From the NCBI RefSeq assembly GCF_003056055.1, contig NZ_PYFP01000001.1, forward strand, positions 806,001 to 870,000: a stretch of 64,000 bases of DNA, given 5' to 3'. Below the pieces are notes generated by a model. That model was not told where the DNA came from, made no database searches, and was given only the letters and a program-made list of their open reading frames with translations. The stretch is from Glaciimonas sp. PCH181 (GTDB lineage: Bacteria; Pseudomonadota; Gammaproteobacteria; Burkholderiales; Burkholderiaceae_D). Of the stretch, positions 17,460-24,798 are shown piece by piece (position 1 is the first letter of the stretch; every line of letters begins with the position of its first letter). A program made the translations under genes and the position numbers.

Positions 17460-19229
17460 TCAGGCGGTAGCAGGTTCGGCCTGCTTGGTATGGTCGGCGG
17501 TGCTTCCTGCGTCGGTATCTTTCTTGATGCGCAGATGCTGGTAAGCCGATTTTTCTTTGTCGTCGAGGGCAAGGATGTAAGGCTCTAAAGGGCGCTTAAA
17601 GCAGGTCATTTTGTCTTGCTCTTTTTTCACTTGCACATGCACCAGCCATTCGGCATCGTTACGTTCAGGATAGTCGACGCGGTTGTGATAAAGACCCCAA
17701 CGGCTTTCCGTCCGGTACAACGAAGCACGCGCTGCCATTTCGGCACAATCGCGGATGGCGTGCACTTCTAGCGCACGCATCAGTTCATGCGGATTGCGCG
17801 CCTGCAAGCGGTCGAGGTCTTCGCGGATCGCTTCGAAACGCGACAAGCCGATTTCCATCTTGCGTGTGACCTTGGGCGGTTGCAGATAGTCGTTGACCAT
17901 GCGGCGCAGTTTGTATTCCACCTGATTCGGCGGCAGGCCGTCAGTGCGGCTAAGCGGTGCCCACACCCGTGCGCGTTCGGTCTCGATCTGCTGCTGACTG
18001 ACATCCGCCAAGGGCTTTTCGGCGCAGTAACGTGCCGCACTTTCGCCCGCCAACTTGCCATAGACAAACGCGCCCAGCATGTAGTTATGCGGCACGCAAG
18101 CCAGATCGCCAGCGGCATACAGGCCGGGTACGGTAGTTTCAGCATGTTCGTTGACCCACACGCCGGAAGCGGAGTGGCCGCTGCAAAGGCCGATCTCGGA
18201 GATATGCATCTCTACCATTTGCTCGCGATAATCGGTGCCGCGTCCTTCGTGGAAACGGCCTCGGCTGGGACGTTCGTTGGTGTGCAGGATGGTCTCGATA
18301 GTGCTGATGGTTTCTTCAGCAAGATGGTTGAGTTTGAGAAATACCGGTCCGTTACCGCCTTGCAGTTCGTTGTAGAACTCCTGCATCATCTGGCCGCTCC
18401 AGTAATCGCATTCGATGAAGCGTTCGCCGTGGCTGTTAGTGGTGAATCCACCGAATGGTCCGGTGACATAAGCGCAAGCTGGGCCGTTGTAATCCTTGAT
18501 CAGCGGATTGATCTGAAAACATTCAATACCCGACAGCTCGGCACCGGCGTGATAAGCCATGCTATAGCCATCGCCAGCATTGGTCGGATTTTCATACGTG
18601 CCGAACAGGTAACCAGAAGCTGGCAGACCCAGACGACCGGCGGCACCGGTTGACAGCACAACGGTCTTGGCGCGGATCACGTGAAAGTCGCCGGTGCGGC
18701 AATCGAACGCCATGGCCCCGGCAATGCTGCCGTCTTCGGCTGTTAGCAGACGTGTCGCCACCAGGCGGTTGGTGATCTCAACGCGTGCACGTTTCAGACG
18801 ACGATACAGCACCTTTTTGATGTCGTGGCCTTCCGGCATCGGCAGCACATAAGTACCCATGTGGTGTACCTTGCGCATGGCGTAATCGCCGGTTTCGTCC
18901 TTCTCGAACTTGACGCCCCAGCGATCCAGCTCTTCGATCATCGGAAAGCTGTTTTGGGCGTAAGCCATCACCGTTTTCTGGTTGACGATACCATCGTTGG
19001 CAGTGGTGATTTCTTTGACGTATTGCTCTGGTGTGGCGAAGCCGGGCACGATGGCGTTATTCAGGCCGTCCATGCCCATCGAGATAGCGCCGCTGCGCTT
19101 GACGTGGGCTTTTTCCAGCAACAGTACGCGTAGGGCCGGATTGGCTTCCTTGGCTTTGGCTGCCGCCATGGGTCCGGCAGTGCCGCCGCCGATAACCAGT
19201 ACGTCTACGGTTTGGATATGCGTTTCGAT
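17460..19229 (-). CDS. AprA-like FAD-dependent oxidoreductase (fumarate reductase/adenylylsulfate reductase alpha superfamily)
   Basis: A flavoprotein of about 589 residues. FAD-binding VLVIGGGTAGPMAAAKA lies at the N-terminus; later motifs include KTVVLSTGAAGRLGLPASG, GIECFQINPLIKDYNGPACAYVTG and LYAAGDLACVPHNYMLGAF. Domain order matches the succinate dehydrogenase/AprA superfamily. The start is problematic: no ATG/GTG fits. The only canonical-type start in frame is a TTG at 19295, inside the GntR gene and without a ribosome site; a strong AGGAG (19236-19240) stands 6 nt before an ATC codon at 19229 exactly where family members begin, so an ATC start is suggested. Substrate unknown; sulfur oxyanion redox is inferred from neighbours. 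Confidence 0.82.
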   Translation of the reverse strand: METHIQTVDVLVIGGGTAGPMAAAKAKEANPALRVLLLEKAHVKRSGAISMGMDGLNNAIVPGFATPEQYVKEITTANDGIVNQKTVMAYAQNSFPMIEELDRWGVKFEKDETGDYAMRKVHHMGTYVLPMPEGHDIKKVLYRRLKRARVEITNRLVATRLLTAEDGSIAGAMAFDCRTGDFHVIRAKTVVLSTGAAGRLGLPASGYLFGTYENPTNAGDGYSMAYHAGAELSGIECFQINPLIKDYNGPACAYVTGPFGGFTTNSHGERFIECDYWSGQMMQEFYNELQGGNGPVFLKLNHLAEETISTIETILHTNERPSRGRFHEGRGTDYREQMVEMHISEIGLCSGHSASGVWVNEHAETTVPGLYAAGDLACVPHNYMLGAFVYGKLAGESAARYCAEKPLADVSQQQIETERARVWAPLSRTDGLPPNQVEYKLRRMVNDYLQPPKVTRKMEIGLSRFEAIREDLDRLQARNPHELMRALEVHAIRDCAEMAARASLYRTESRWGLYHNRVDYPERNDAEWLVHVQVKKEQDKMTCFKRPLEPYILALDDKEKSAYQHLRIKKDTDAGSTADHTKQAEPATA

Positions 19230-19260
19230 GATGTTCTCCTGTTGCTGGCGATATTGACGG

Positions 19261-20022
19261 TTAGCTGGCGTCGGTTGCTGCGGGCCGTCGCGCAATGCGC
19301 AAGTGGTATTGGAAGGTTTCGCTGCGGAAATACAGATATTCGAAATCTAGCGGTTTGCCGTCAGCGGTGTAAGTCAGACGTTCTATGCGCAATAATGCAC
19401 TGCCTTCATTGACTTGCAAGGCTTCTGCTAAAGCGCGGTCGGCAATAATGGCGCCAATCTGCAGGTCTGCGTGACCGAGCGCGATGCCAAAATCGTTCTC
19501 AAAAATCAGAAAAATATCGCGGCTGGATAAGTCTTCGTTACGCAGCCGCTCGCCCAGTTCTTCAGGCAGATAGGTGATTTCCAGCGAGACCGGCTCACGA
19601 TTGAGATGGCGCACGCGACGGATCTCCGCCACGATCGTGCCAGGCTCTACACCTAATTGTTGCGCAACGTCAGCAGTGGCGGGGAGGGAACGATGACCGA
19701 CGACACGGTTATAGATTTCATAGCCCTTGCGCGTCATCGCTTCGGCAAAGCCTTCCAGCCGCGTCAGTTCCTGCGCAGCTTTTTTCTTAGCGATGAAGGT
19801 GCCTTTCCCCGGTATTTTAAAAATCATGCCTTCGCGCTGCAAGTCGCTCAGCGCCTGCCGTACAGTGATGCGGCTGACACCGAAAATGGCACCCATTTCG
19901 CTTTCCGACGGCAATTGCGCATGCGGACCATAAGTGCCATCAAAGATACGTTCGCGCAGCATGTCCTTGACCTGCACATACAACGGAACGGGGGACGGTT
20001 CGACCGCCTGTAAATCATGCAT
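19261..20022 (-). CDS. GntR-family regulator (HutC/UTRA subfamily)
   Basis: About 253 residues: an N-terminal winged helix (YVQVKDMLRERIFDGTYGPHAQLPSESEMG, then SRITVRQALSDLQREG) and a C-terminal UTRA ligand-binding domain (LEITYLPEELGERL, ERLTYTADGKPLDFEYLYFRSE). The ATG at 20022 follows an AAGGA site. It is the first gene of the operon continuing to 12626 and is followed at once by the flavoprotein gene. An inverted repeat 17 nt upstream of its start is a likely autoregulatory operator. The inducer would be the imported compound or a product of it. Confidence 0.88.
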   Translation of the reverse strand: MHDLQAVEPSPVPLYVQVKDMLRERIFDGTYGPHAQLPSESEMGAIFGVSRITVRQALSDLQREGMIFKIPGKGTFIAKKKAAQELTRLEGFAEAMTRKGYEIYNRVVGHRSLPATADVAQQLGVEPGTIVAEIRRVRHLNREPVSLEITYLPEELGERLRNEDLSSRDIFLIFENDFGIALGHADLQIGAIIADRALAEALQVNEGSALLRIERLTYTADGKPLDFEYLYFRSETFQYHLRIARRPAATDAS

Positions 20023-20038
20023 TGCATTGTCCTTTTTT

Positions 20039-20054
20039 ACCTGTAATAACAGGT
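20039..20054. promoter_or_regulatory. Putative GntR operator: ACCTGT-N4-ACAGGT
   Basis: A perfect 6-bp inverted repeat with a 4-bp spacer lies 17 bp ahead of the GntR start codon. Size and position suit a site for the dimeric regulator encoded next to it, so the eight-gene operon is probably autoregulated. Binding itself is inferred. Confidence 0.5.
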
Positions 20055-20141
20055 TATGACCGATGTGCAAATGGTAGAGAACTCAGTCTGCTCTGAGAAC
20101 GAATATCTTCGTACATGCTTATAACGAAAACGTTTTTCGTC

Positions 20142-20774
20142 TCAGCTTAATGTGCTGACATGGATAGGCGGCACCGTGTTGAACCATTGCGGACGTGACG
20201 CCTCCAGCTGCGCTGCCAGTTGCAGCAGAAGCGGCTCTGTAAACCATTTTCCATAAAGCTGTACACCGACCGGAATGCCGTTGGCGTCCTTTCCAGCTGG
20301 CAAACTGATCGCTGGAATGCCCGCATCGCTGGCGGGAATAACGTAACGCCCAGCATCCAGCAGTTCATTGATATAGACATCGAAATCACGGTCGTTAGCC
20401 AGCGAGAATGGGCCGTTAGCCTTAGGGGCCGTTATAGCGAAAGCAGGTACCAGTAAAGCGTCGTATTTGCCGAAGAATTCGCCCAGATGCAGTGCGTGGG
20501 CATTGTTGCTGGCCTGATGCCGTAATACATCGTGCTTGTCATAGCGCTGCGCGTTTAGCCAAAACTTGCGTGCCATCGGTGTTAGCTGTTCGATGAGGTC
20601 TGGCGGAATACCATCCTCGTAGGGCAATCCCCACATTGCCGGACGCATGCCCAGCCAAAAGGTCCGGAAGGAAGGCCAGAATCGCAGCGTCGATGCCGAG
20701 GTCCTCGCCGGGCTGTTTGGTTCATTTTCCCTTAGGATTATCCAATTCCGGCACGCCGCTGTTGCGATCCGCAT
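20142..20774 (-). pseudogene. Amidase-family C-terminal remnant, 5' truncated
   Basis: The frame encodes the last third of an amidase-signature family enzyme: WLGMRPAMWGLPYEDG, KYDALLVPAFAITAP and PASDAGIPAISLPAG, then NGIPVGVQLYGKWFTE. The N-terminal two-thirds, including the Ser-Ser-Lys catalytic region, is missing. The frame opens inside the 3' end of the glutathione transferase gene, so a deletion or recombination has joined the two; real amidase similarity begins near 20690. Unlikely to be functional. Confidence 0.8.
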
Positions 20775-21426
20775 AGGCAGCCTGGAAGCTAGGGCGAAGC
20801 TGCCAGCGCTTCCAGTACGCGTCCAGATGTTCGAAGCGCTCGTCCAGTGGGGTGTTATTGACCGGAAACTTGGAAAAGGCGATCGCGGTTGCCAGCGTCA
20901 TGTCCGAGAAGGTGGGCTCATCACCGCCAAGTATCCACTTGCGTCCGTCCGACAGATGTTGGTTGACCAAGGCTGCATGCGTCAGCGCCTCCTTGCGGCT
21001 ATGTTCACCCCAGGCCTCATTCTTGGTGAGTTCGAGCTTGAATCCAAGTCCGGTATGCAGGACATGGAACGCCGTGACGATCCGGTAGAGGATATGCACC
21101 CAGATGCGGTTGTCCCACATGTTGTCGAGACCCTGTTCCAACGCGCTCTCGCCCATGATCTTGCGCCCAGGGTAAGCTTGGTCGAGATACCGGGCGATAG
21201 CGGCGGTCTCGGAAATAAAACTGCCGTCGGCCAATTGAAGGGTAGGAGTCTCGCCCCACGGATTCATCTTCAAATGCGGCCATTGCCGCTGCTCGCCGCC
21301 CGGCGACATATCGTAGATGCGCTCCTCGAACTGATCGGCAATACCTTTTTCGTGCATGAACAGGCGCAGGCGCTGCGGGTTAGGGAACGCCGAAGGCGAG
21401 GTGAAGAGGTGGAGTTTGGTTGCCAT
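20722..21426 (-). CDS. Glutathione S-transferase
   Basis: A 234-residue two-domain GST. The N-terminal thioredoxin-like domain (residues ~1-85) shows the cis-proline region MNPWGETPTLQLADG and the glutathione-binding SETAAIARYL; the helical C-terminal domain contains WILGGDEPTFSDMTLA with the N-capping Asp. It is divergent from a LysR gene, a common regulator-target pair. The 3' end abuts the amidase remnant. The conjugated substrate is unknown. Confidence 0.9.
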   Translation of the reverse strand: MATKLHLFTSPSAFPNPQRLRLFMHEKGIADQFEERIYDMSPGGEQRQWPHLKMNPWGETPTLQLADGSFISETAAIARYLDQAYPGRKIMGESALEQGLDNMWDNRIWVHILYRIVTAFHVLHTGLGFKLELTKNEAWGEHSRKEALTHAALVNQHLSDGRKWILGGDEPTFSDMTLATAIAFSKFPVNNTPLDERFEHLDAYWKRWQLRPSFQAAYADRNSGVPELDNPKGK

Positions 21427-21569
21427 GATTATGGTTCCTTATAGTTAAAGCAGATAGTGTGGCGAGCTTCAGCGAAGCACCCCCGGTTAGCTTGCAATCG
21501 GTCTTTTGCACAAGCATTGATCGCAGTGTATTAGCTTGTTTGTCGCGGATAAATGGGGGTAGAATCATT

Positions 21570-21596
21570 TCATTTATTACATTTAGGAATAAATGA
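21570..21596. promoter_or_regulatory. Inverted repeat overlapping the lysR start (putative operator)
   Basis: A perfect 9-bp inverted repeat, TCATTTATT and AATAAATGA, separated by 9 bp, covers the ribosome site and first ATG of the lysR gene and lies in the 166-bp gst-lysR divergent region. It could be an autoregulatory site or could shape translation of the messenger. Confidence 0.4.
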
Positions 21597-22519
21597 TGGC
21601 GGTAGTTGATTCGATTCAGCTCGGAAGCATCGAGCAGTTTTGCAAAGCAGCAGAGTTGGGTAGTTTCACGGCGGCAGCCGAGTTCTTCGGCGTCACGCCC
21701 GCGGCCGTCAGCAGATCTGTCAGCAGGCTCGAACAGCGCCTGGGAGTGCGCCTGTTCTCCCGCACAACTCGAAGCGTTAAGGTCACAAACGAAGGGGCGC
21801 TTTTTTGGAAGGAGTGTCAGTTAGCTTTGGGCCAGATCGCCGAAGCCGAACGCGCTATCACCGGCGGGCAGACAGTTCCCAGTGGACTACTGCGTATCAG
21901 CGTAGGTGCAGCCTACGGAACGCATCGGTTGCTGCCCCTTATGCCCAAATTCACCGAGGCATACCCGCAGATCGAAATTGAGCTAAGCATCTCGGACCGG
22001 ATCATCGATTTTGTTGACGAGGGATTTGATCTTGCAATACGAGTAGGTATTCAGCGCGACTCGCGGCTGGTTGCATACAAGCTCGAGGACGCGTTTTTGG
22101 GCGTCTTCGGTACGCCGGAATACCTGATGAAAAAGGGCACGCCACTTTCTCTCCATGACCTTGAGGTTCACGATTGCATTCAGTACGTGTCACCGAATAC
22201 CGGGCGTCCGATGCTATGGTTGTTTAAGGGCGAGAAGGGGGAAGAGATCGATCATCCGGTTCAGAGCCGGATGCGAGTACTCAACGATGCGCTTGGTTGC
22301 GTCGCATGGGTCAATGCTGGGGGCGGCCTATACCAGACCTACAATTTCGCGGCCGCCGGTGCCGTGAAGCGTGGAGACCTTGTGGAAGTTCTTCACGATC
22401 ATGCCGGGCGCTCCCGGCCGTTCTCTATTCTGTACCCGCAGAACCGCCATCTATCTGCAAAGGTGCGCGCATTTATTGATTTCTTACGGTCCACCTTAAG
22501 TATTCATCCAGCTCAATAG
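21593..22519 (+). CDS. LysR-family transcriptional regulator
   Basis: A 308-residue LysR protein with an N-terminal winged helix (FCKAAELGSFTAAAEFFGVTPAAVSRSVSRLE) and a C-terminal periplasmic-binding-like effector domain. Two ATGs are adjacent at 21593 and 21596; AGGA spacing favours the second. Divergent from the glutathione transferase gene, which it probably controls. It is the last host gene before the dif site. It is intact, in contrast to the LysR at 34670. Confidence 0.9.
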   Translation: MMAVVDSIQLGSIEQFCKAAELGSFTAAAEFFGVTPAAVSRSVSRLEQRLGVRLFSRTTRSVKVTNEGALFWKECQLALGQIAEAERAITGGQTVPSGLLRISVGAAYGTHRLLPLMPKFTEAYPQIEIELSISDRIIDFVDEGFDLAIRVGIQRDSRLVAYKLEDAFLGVFGTPEYLMKKGTPLSLHDLEVHDCIQYVSPNTGRPMLWLFKGEKGEEIDHPVQSRMRVLNDALGCVAWVNAGGGLYQTYNFAAAGAVKRGDLVEVLHDHAGRSRPFSILYPQNRHLSAKVRAFIDFLRSTLSIHPAQ

Positions 22520-22710
22520 TTGGAAATGGATACATGACCCGACACTGAGCGGACTATGTTTCATGACCACACAACCTAATCGTTCCACATAGTGGGTGCA
22601 TGAATGTCCGTAGCGAAAGTACAATTCTTTTTTAGGGATGTTGTTCGATCCTGCTGGACTAAACGTGAGCTTCGAGCGCCAAGCAACACATTGTAAAACG
22701 GGCAGCATTG

Positions 22711-22738
22711 ATTTGACATAATATAAATTATGCGAACT
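22711..22738 (-). other. dif: Chromosome dimer resolution site dif (also left prophage junction)
   Basis: Read on the minus strand, this 28-mer differs from the E. coli dif site, recalled from memory, at only four positions. It has the XerC arm AGTTCGCATAA, central TTTATA and XerD arm TTATGTCAAAT. XerC and XerD would act here to resolve chromosome dimers, which places the replication terminus in this window. As the XerC arm faces the prophage, this copy is probably a hybrid of host XerD arm and phage XerC arm that keeps dif function. Confidence 0.85.
22722..22736 (+). repeat. Left copy of 15-bp direct repeat bounding the prophage (attL)
   Basis: TATAAATTATGCGAA, covering the dif central region and most of the XerC arm. 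The identical copy is at 31965-31979. Confidence 0.85.
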
Positions 22739-22805
22739 TGTATAGCTACCCTTTTAGCACTGAATTGCGGTTTCCAATGAACAATATAATGACCGCCCAC
22801 TACAC

Positions 22806-22834
22806 GCCGAGACCATGTATCTCGGCTTTATTTT
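22806..22834 (+). terminator. Rho-independent terminator inside the left prophage end
   Basis: A 7-bp stem (22806-22812 with 22820-22826) is followed by a T-rich run with one interrupting A. It could stop transcription entering from the host lysR side before the first phage gene. Confidence 0.65.
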
Positions 22835-22859
22835 TTCGTTTGTTCACATACAGGGGTTA

Positions 22860-23282
22860 ATGTCAATGAGAAAGCGCCGTATCTCCACAAAAAATATACA
22901 TTGTTTTGCATCAGCTTTTATTCATTCTCGTGAAATGGGAGGCTTTTCTGTTGCGCAAGCGGCAAAAATAATGGGACGGCACATCCGAACAATCACGGAT
23001 TGGGAAGCCGGAAACACCTACTGCCCGAAATGGGCATTACGGTTAATTACGCTCGAGGGGCGTTATATGACAAAGCTATACGACCTCGATCGCGGACGAA
23101 CACACGTTGGCTATTGCGTTAGGCGCGGCTATCCTCTCCCATGCAACGACGAGCAATACGCATCCGTCAAAGTGATGAGGCCATCTTTTAAACGCGCTAT
23201 AGTCGACCAACCCGCGAAACCAAATGAGCGGATTCTACCTAAACGCGGCTGGTTCGCCGTGCGCGGCCAGCGCAGATACTAA
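22860..23282 (+). CDS. Phage helix-turn-helix DNA-binding protein
   Basis: About 140 residues with a helix-turn-helix-like stretch near residues 28-60 (FSVAQAAKIMGRHIRTITDWEAG) and a basic C-terminus. The ATG at 22860, after AGGGG, is preferred to the ATG at 22815, which lies in the terminator. It is one of only two plus-strand genes of the prophage and converges on the next gene with a 4-bp overlap. A regulatory role is likely; targets are unknown. Confidence 0.7.
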   Translation: MSMRKRRISTKNIHCFASAFIHSREMGGFSVAQAAKIMGRHIRTITDWEAGNTYCPKWALRLITLEGRYMTKLYDLDRGRTHVGYCVRRGYPLPCNDEQYASVKVMRPSFKRAIVDQPAKPNERILPKRGWFAVRGQRRY

Positions 23283-23659
23283 CGACCACTGCGACCGCCA
23301 CGGTCTCTATCAAGCCTTTCAAGCGCCCGCTTAACCGCCTCAGCATGGTTAATACCGGGCGCTTTCATTTTTTCGAACTCAATCAACCGATCTGCCTTGT
23401 TACGGTCGCCAAAGCATGCGGCAGTGAGTTTGCGAGTATCAGCAAGATAGTCCGTTCTGGGCTTAGCTTTTGGAATAACCATCTTTTCTTCCTGAGCAGA
23501 CCTTACAGATCGAATTTTTGGTATCACCACCCTTTCGCGATTTACAGGCCGCGCCTTCTTAATTGCGTTAGATGCATTCTTGCGAATTAAAGTACGGCCA
23601 AGTAGCCAGCTCAGAAACCCCAAGATACCGAGCCATTGATACCAGGTAATTTGTTCCAT
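23279..23659 (-). CDS. Phage membrane-anchored protein of unknown function
   Basis: About 126 residues: a single N-terminal membrane segment (WYQWLGILGFLSWLLG) followed by a long basic, charged tail (RNASNAIKKARPVNRERVV, ending EAVKRALERLDRDRGG). An ATG at 23671 would add four residues. It is the last minus-strand gene of the phage. I recognise no family. Confidence 0.55.
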   Translation of the reverse strand: MEQITWYQWLGILGFLSWLLGRTLIRKNASNAIKKARPVNRERVVIPKIRSVRSAQEEKMVIPKAKPRTDYLADTRKLTAACFGDRNKADRLIEFEKMKAPGINHAEAVKRALERLDRDRGGRSGR

Positions 23660-24018
23660 CCCTACCCCCATTTAATTTTTATGAATTGTATCGTTAACAA
23701 CTTTCTTCGGGGCATTGGTCCAGATTACTTTCCGAATATACCCCCATTCGAAAACCAATCTAGCCCGAGGACCGCCAAGGTCAAAAGCGACTTTAGAAGG
23801 GAGGGATTATGCGGAGAGACCACCGGGAATGAGCGGCATCGTGCGATGGACCGCCTAAAACTTGCCCTGCGGACGGCTGGGAGCCGATAACCACCGAGGC
23901 CCTGTTGAGAAATGTAATCGCTTTTCTCGCCGTGACCCGCAAGATTTTACCCCGATGGGGCCGTCTCGAATCAGTAACGGACTAGTGACAAGCGCGGCCA
24001 GCAGCATCGAGCAAAGCT

Positions 24019-24052
24019 TGTATGTGATTTTCAAGAAATAAAATCACATACA
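24019..24052. repeat. 13-bp perfect hairpin in prophage intergenic region
   Basis: Arms 24019-24031 and 24040-24052 pair perfectly around an 8-nt loop. There is no T-run on either side, so it is not a standard terminator. In single-stranded phage DNA it would fold stably, making it a candidate packaging or origin hairpin. Confidence 0.6.
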
Positions 24053-24061
24053 TGAGTATTC

Positions 24062-24073
24062 GTGACGCGTCAC
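24062..24073. repeat. Palindrome GTGACGCGTCAC, copy 1
   Basis: Perfect 12-bp palindrome located 9 bp past the end of the coiled-coil gene. Other copies are at 24118, 24193 (variant), 24703 and 24732. Confidence 0.75.
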
Positions 24074-24082
24074 GTCAATTAA

Positions 24083-24673
24083 TCACGCAGACCAATTGAG
24101 ATCACCATCTATTTTTTGTGACGCGTCACGAGATTTAGATGAAGACGCCTTTTTCGTGACGATTTTTCGTGACGGCTTCGCAGGTGTTTTTTGTGATGCA
24201 TCACGTTTATTTAGTGCCTCAAGGCGTATGACCTCATCGTGAAGCATCAGAACATCGCCCATAAGTGAGTCTCTCAACCCATCCAGTACGGCACATTCAC
24301 TTTCCAAGCGCAGGATATCCTTTTCCATTACTGAGATGCATGCAGATGCATTGGCAACAGCAGCAAACGCCTTGGTTCGCTCATCAATCACCAATGCATT
24401 CTCACGACGTAAGGCCGCAATCTCAGTGTCGCGTTGACGCAATTGTTCGCGCAACGCCTCAACATCGGCATGCAACGACGAAACAAGCGCCGTGCTATCC
24501 GTATCGCGAGTCCACGCACCAGATTTAACTACAGGAGGATTCAGTTTTTTATTGAGGCGATACAAACGCGCACGTTCAGCTTGGGACTTCGCACCCTCAA
24601 GACGCGGACGACCCCGAGAGCGTTTTTCGTCAGTCAACAGATCAAGCGTTTTGGTGTCGTTTGGTTGTTTCAT
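24083..24673 (-). CDS. Phage coiled-coil protein with AT-hook-like N-terminus, possible DNA-binding autoregulator
   Basis: A 196-residue protein. Near the N-terminus it has an AT-hook-like core (SRGRPRLEG) and a basic stretch (QAERARLYRLNKK); residues ~60-150 form a heptad-rich coiled coil (VEALREQLRQRDTEIAALRRE, MEKDILRLESECAVLDGL); the tail is Lys/Ser-rich with two RDASQK units. Two copies of a 12-bp palindrome stand just upstream and further copies fall inside and after the gene; the in-gene copies encode the RDASQK units. The layout recalls KfrA-type plasmid proteins, but that family is not demonstrated. Confidence 0.6.
   Translation of the reverse strand: MKQPNDTKTLDLLTDEKRSRGRPRLEGAKSQAERARLYRLNKKLNPPVVKSGAWTRDTDSTALVSSLHADVEALREQLRQRDTEIAALRRENALVIDERTKAFAAVANASACISVMEKDILRLESECAVLDGLRDSLMGDVLMLHDEVIRLEALNKRDASQKTPAKPSRKIVTKKASSSKSRDASQKIDGDLNWSA
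24118..24129. repeat. Palindrome GTGACGCGTCAC, copy 2 (inside coding sequence)
   Basis: Perfect copy within the 3' part of the coiled-coil gene, where it encodes part of an RDASQK unit. Two CGTGAC half-sites follow at 24155-24160 and 24169-24174. Confidence 0.75.
24193..24204. repeat. Palindrome variant GTGATGCATCAC, copy 3 (inside coding sequence)
   Basis: Also a perfect palindrome, differing from the main form by two symmetric changes, again at an RDASQK-encoding position. Symmetric change suggests selection for palindromy rather than for the peptide alone. Confidence 0.7.
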
Positions 24674-24702
24674 ATAGCCCCCGATGTATGACTATATTAT
24701 AT

Positions 24703-24743
24703 GTGACGCGTCACGTTTAATCAACATATTCGTGACGCGTCAC
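24703..24743 (-). promoter_or_regulatory. Twin palindromic operators upstream of the coiled-coil gene
   Basis: Two perfect copies of GTGACGCGTCAC at 24703-24714 and 24732-24743, spaced 29 bp centre to centre (nearly three helical turns), in the 125-bp AT-rich gap ahead of the gene start at 24673. The position suits autorepression by that gene's product. Confidence 0.6.
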
Positions 24744-24798
24744 GTAAAATAATATTAATCGTATAAACGATTTATATAGTTTTATGCTATCCGTACAA

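Larger units (their letters stand above)
22520..22859. other. Intergenic region containing the host-prophage junction
   Basis: No gene is seen in these 340 bp. The stretch holds the dif site (22711-22738), the left prophage boundary and a phage terminator (22806-22834). The part before dif is host DNA downstream of lysR. Confidence 0.7.
23660..24082. other. Prophage non-coding region, candidate origin/packaging segment
   Basis: About 420 bp without a convincing gene; a small plus-strand frame (23636-23890) has no recognisable features. Filamentous phages keep replication origin and packaging hairpins in such a gap. A 13-bp perfect hairpin (24019-24052) lies at one end and a palindrome copy (24062-24073) next to it. 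Confidence 0.5.

Noticed and set aside
22806..22834. Stem-loop near the left phage end considered as an attachment site
   Set aside because: It has terminator form, and the dif-type 15-bp repeats at 22722 and 31965 explain the boundaries.
23636..23890. 84-aa plus-strand frame in the phage non-coding region
   Set aside because: No ribosome site, no motif, and it overlaps the start of the minus-strand gene ending at 23279.
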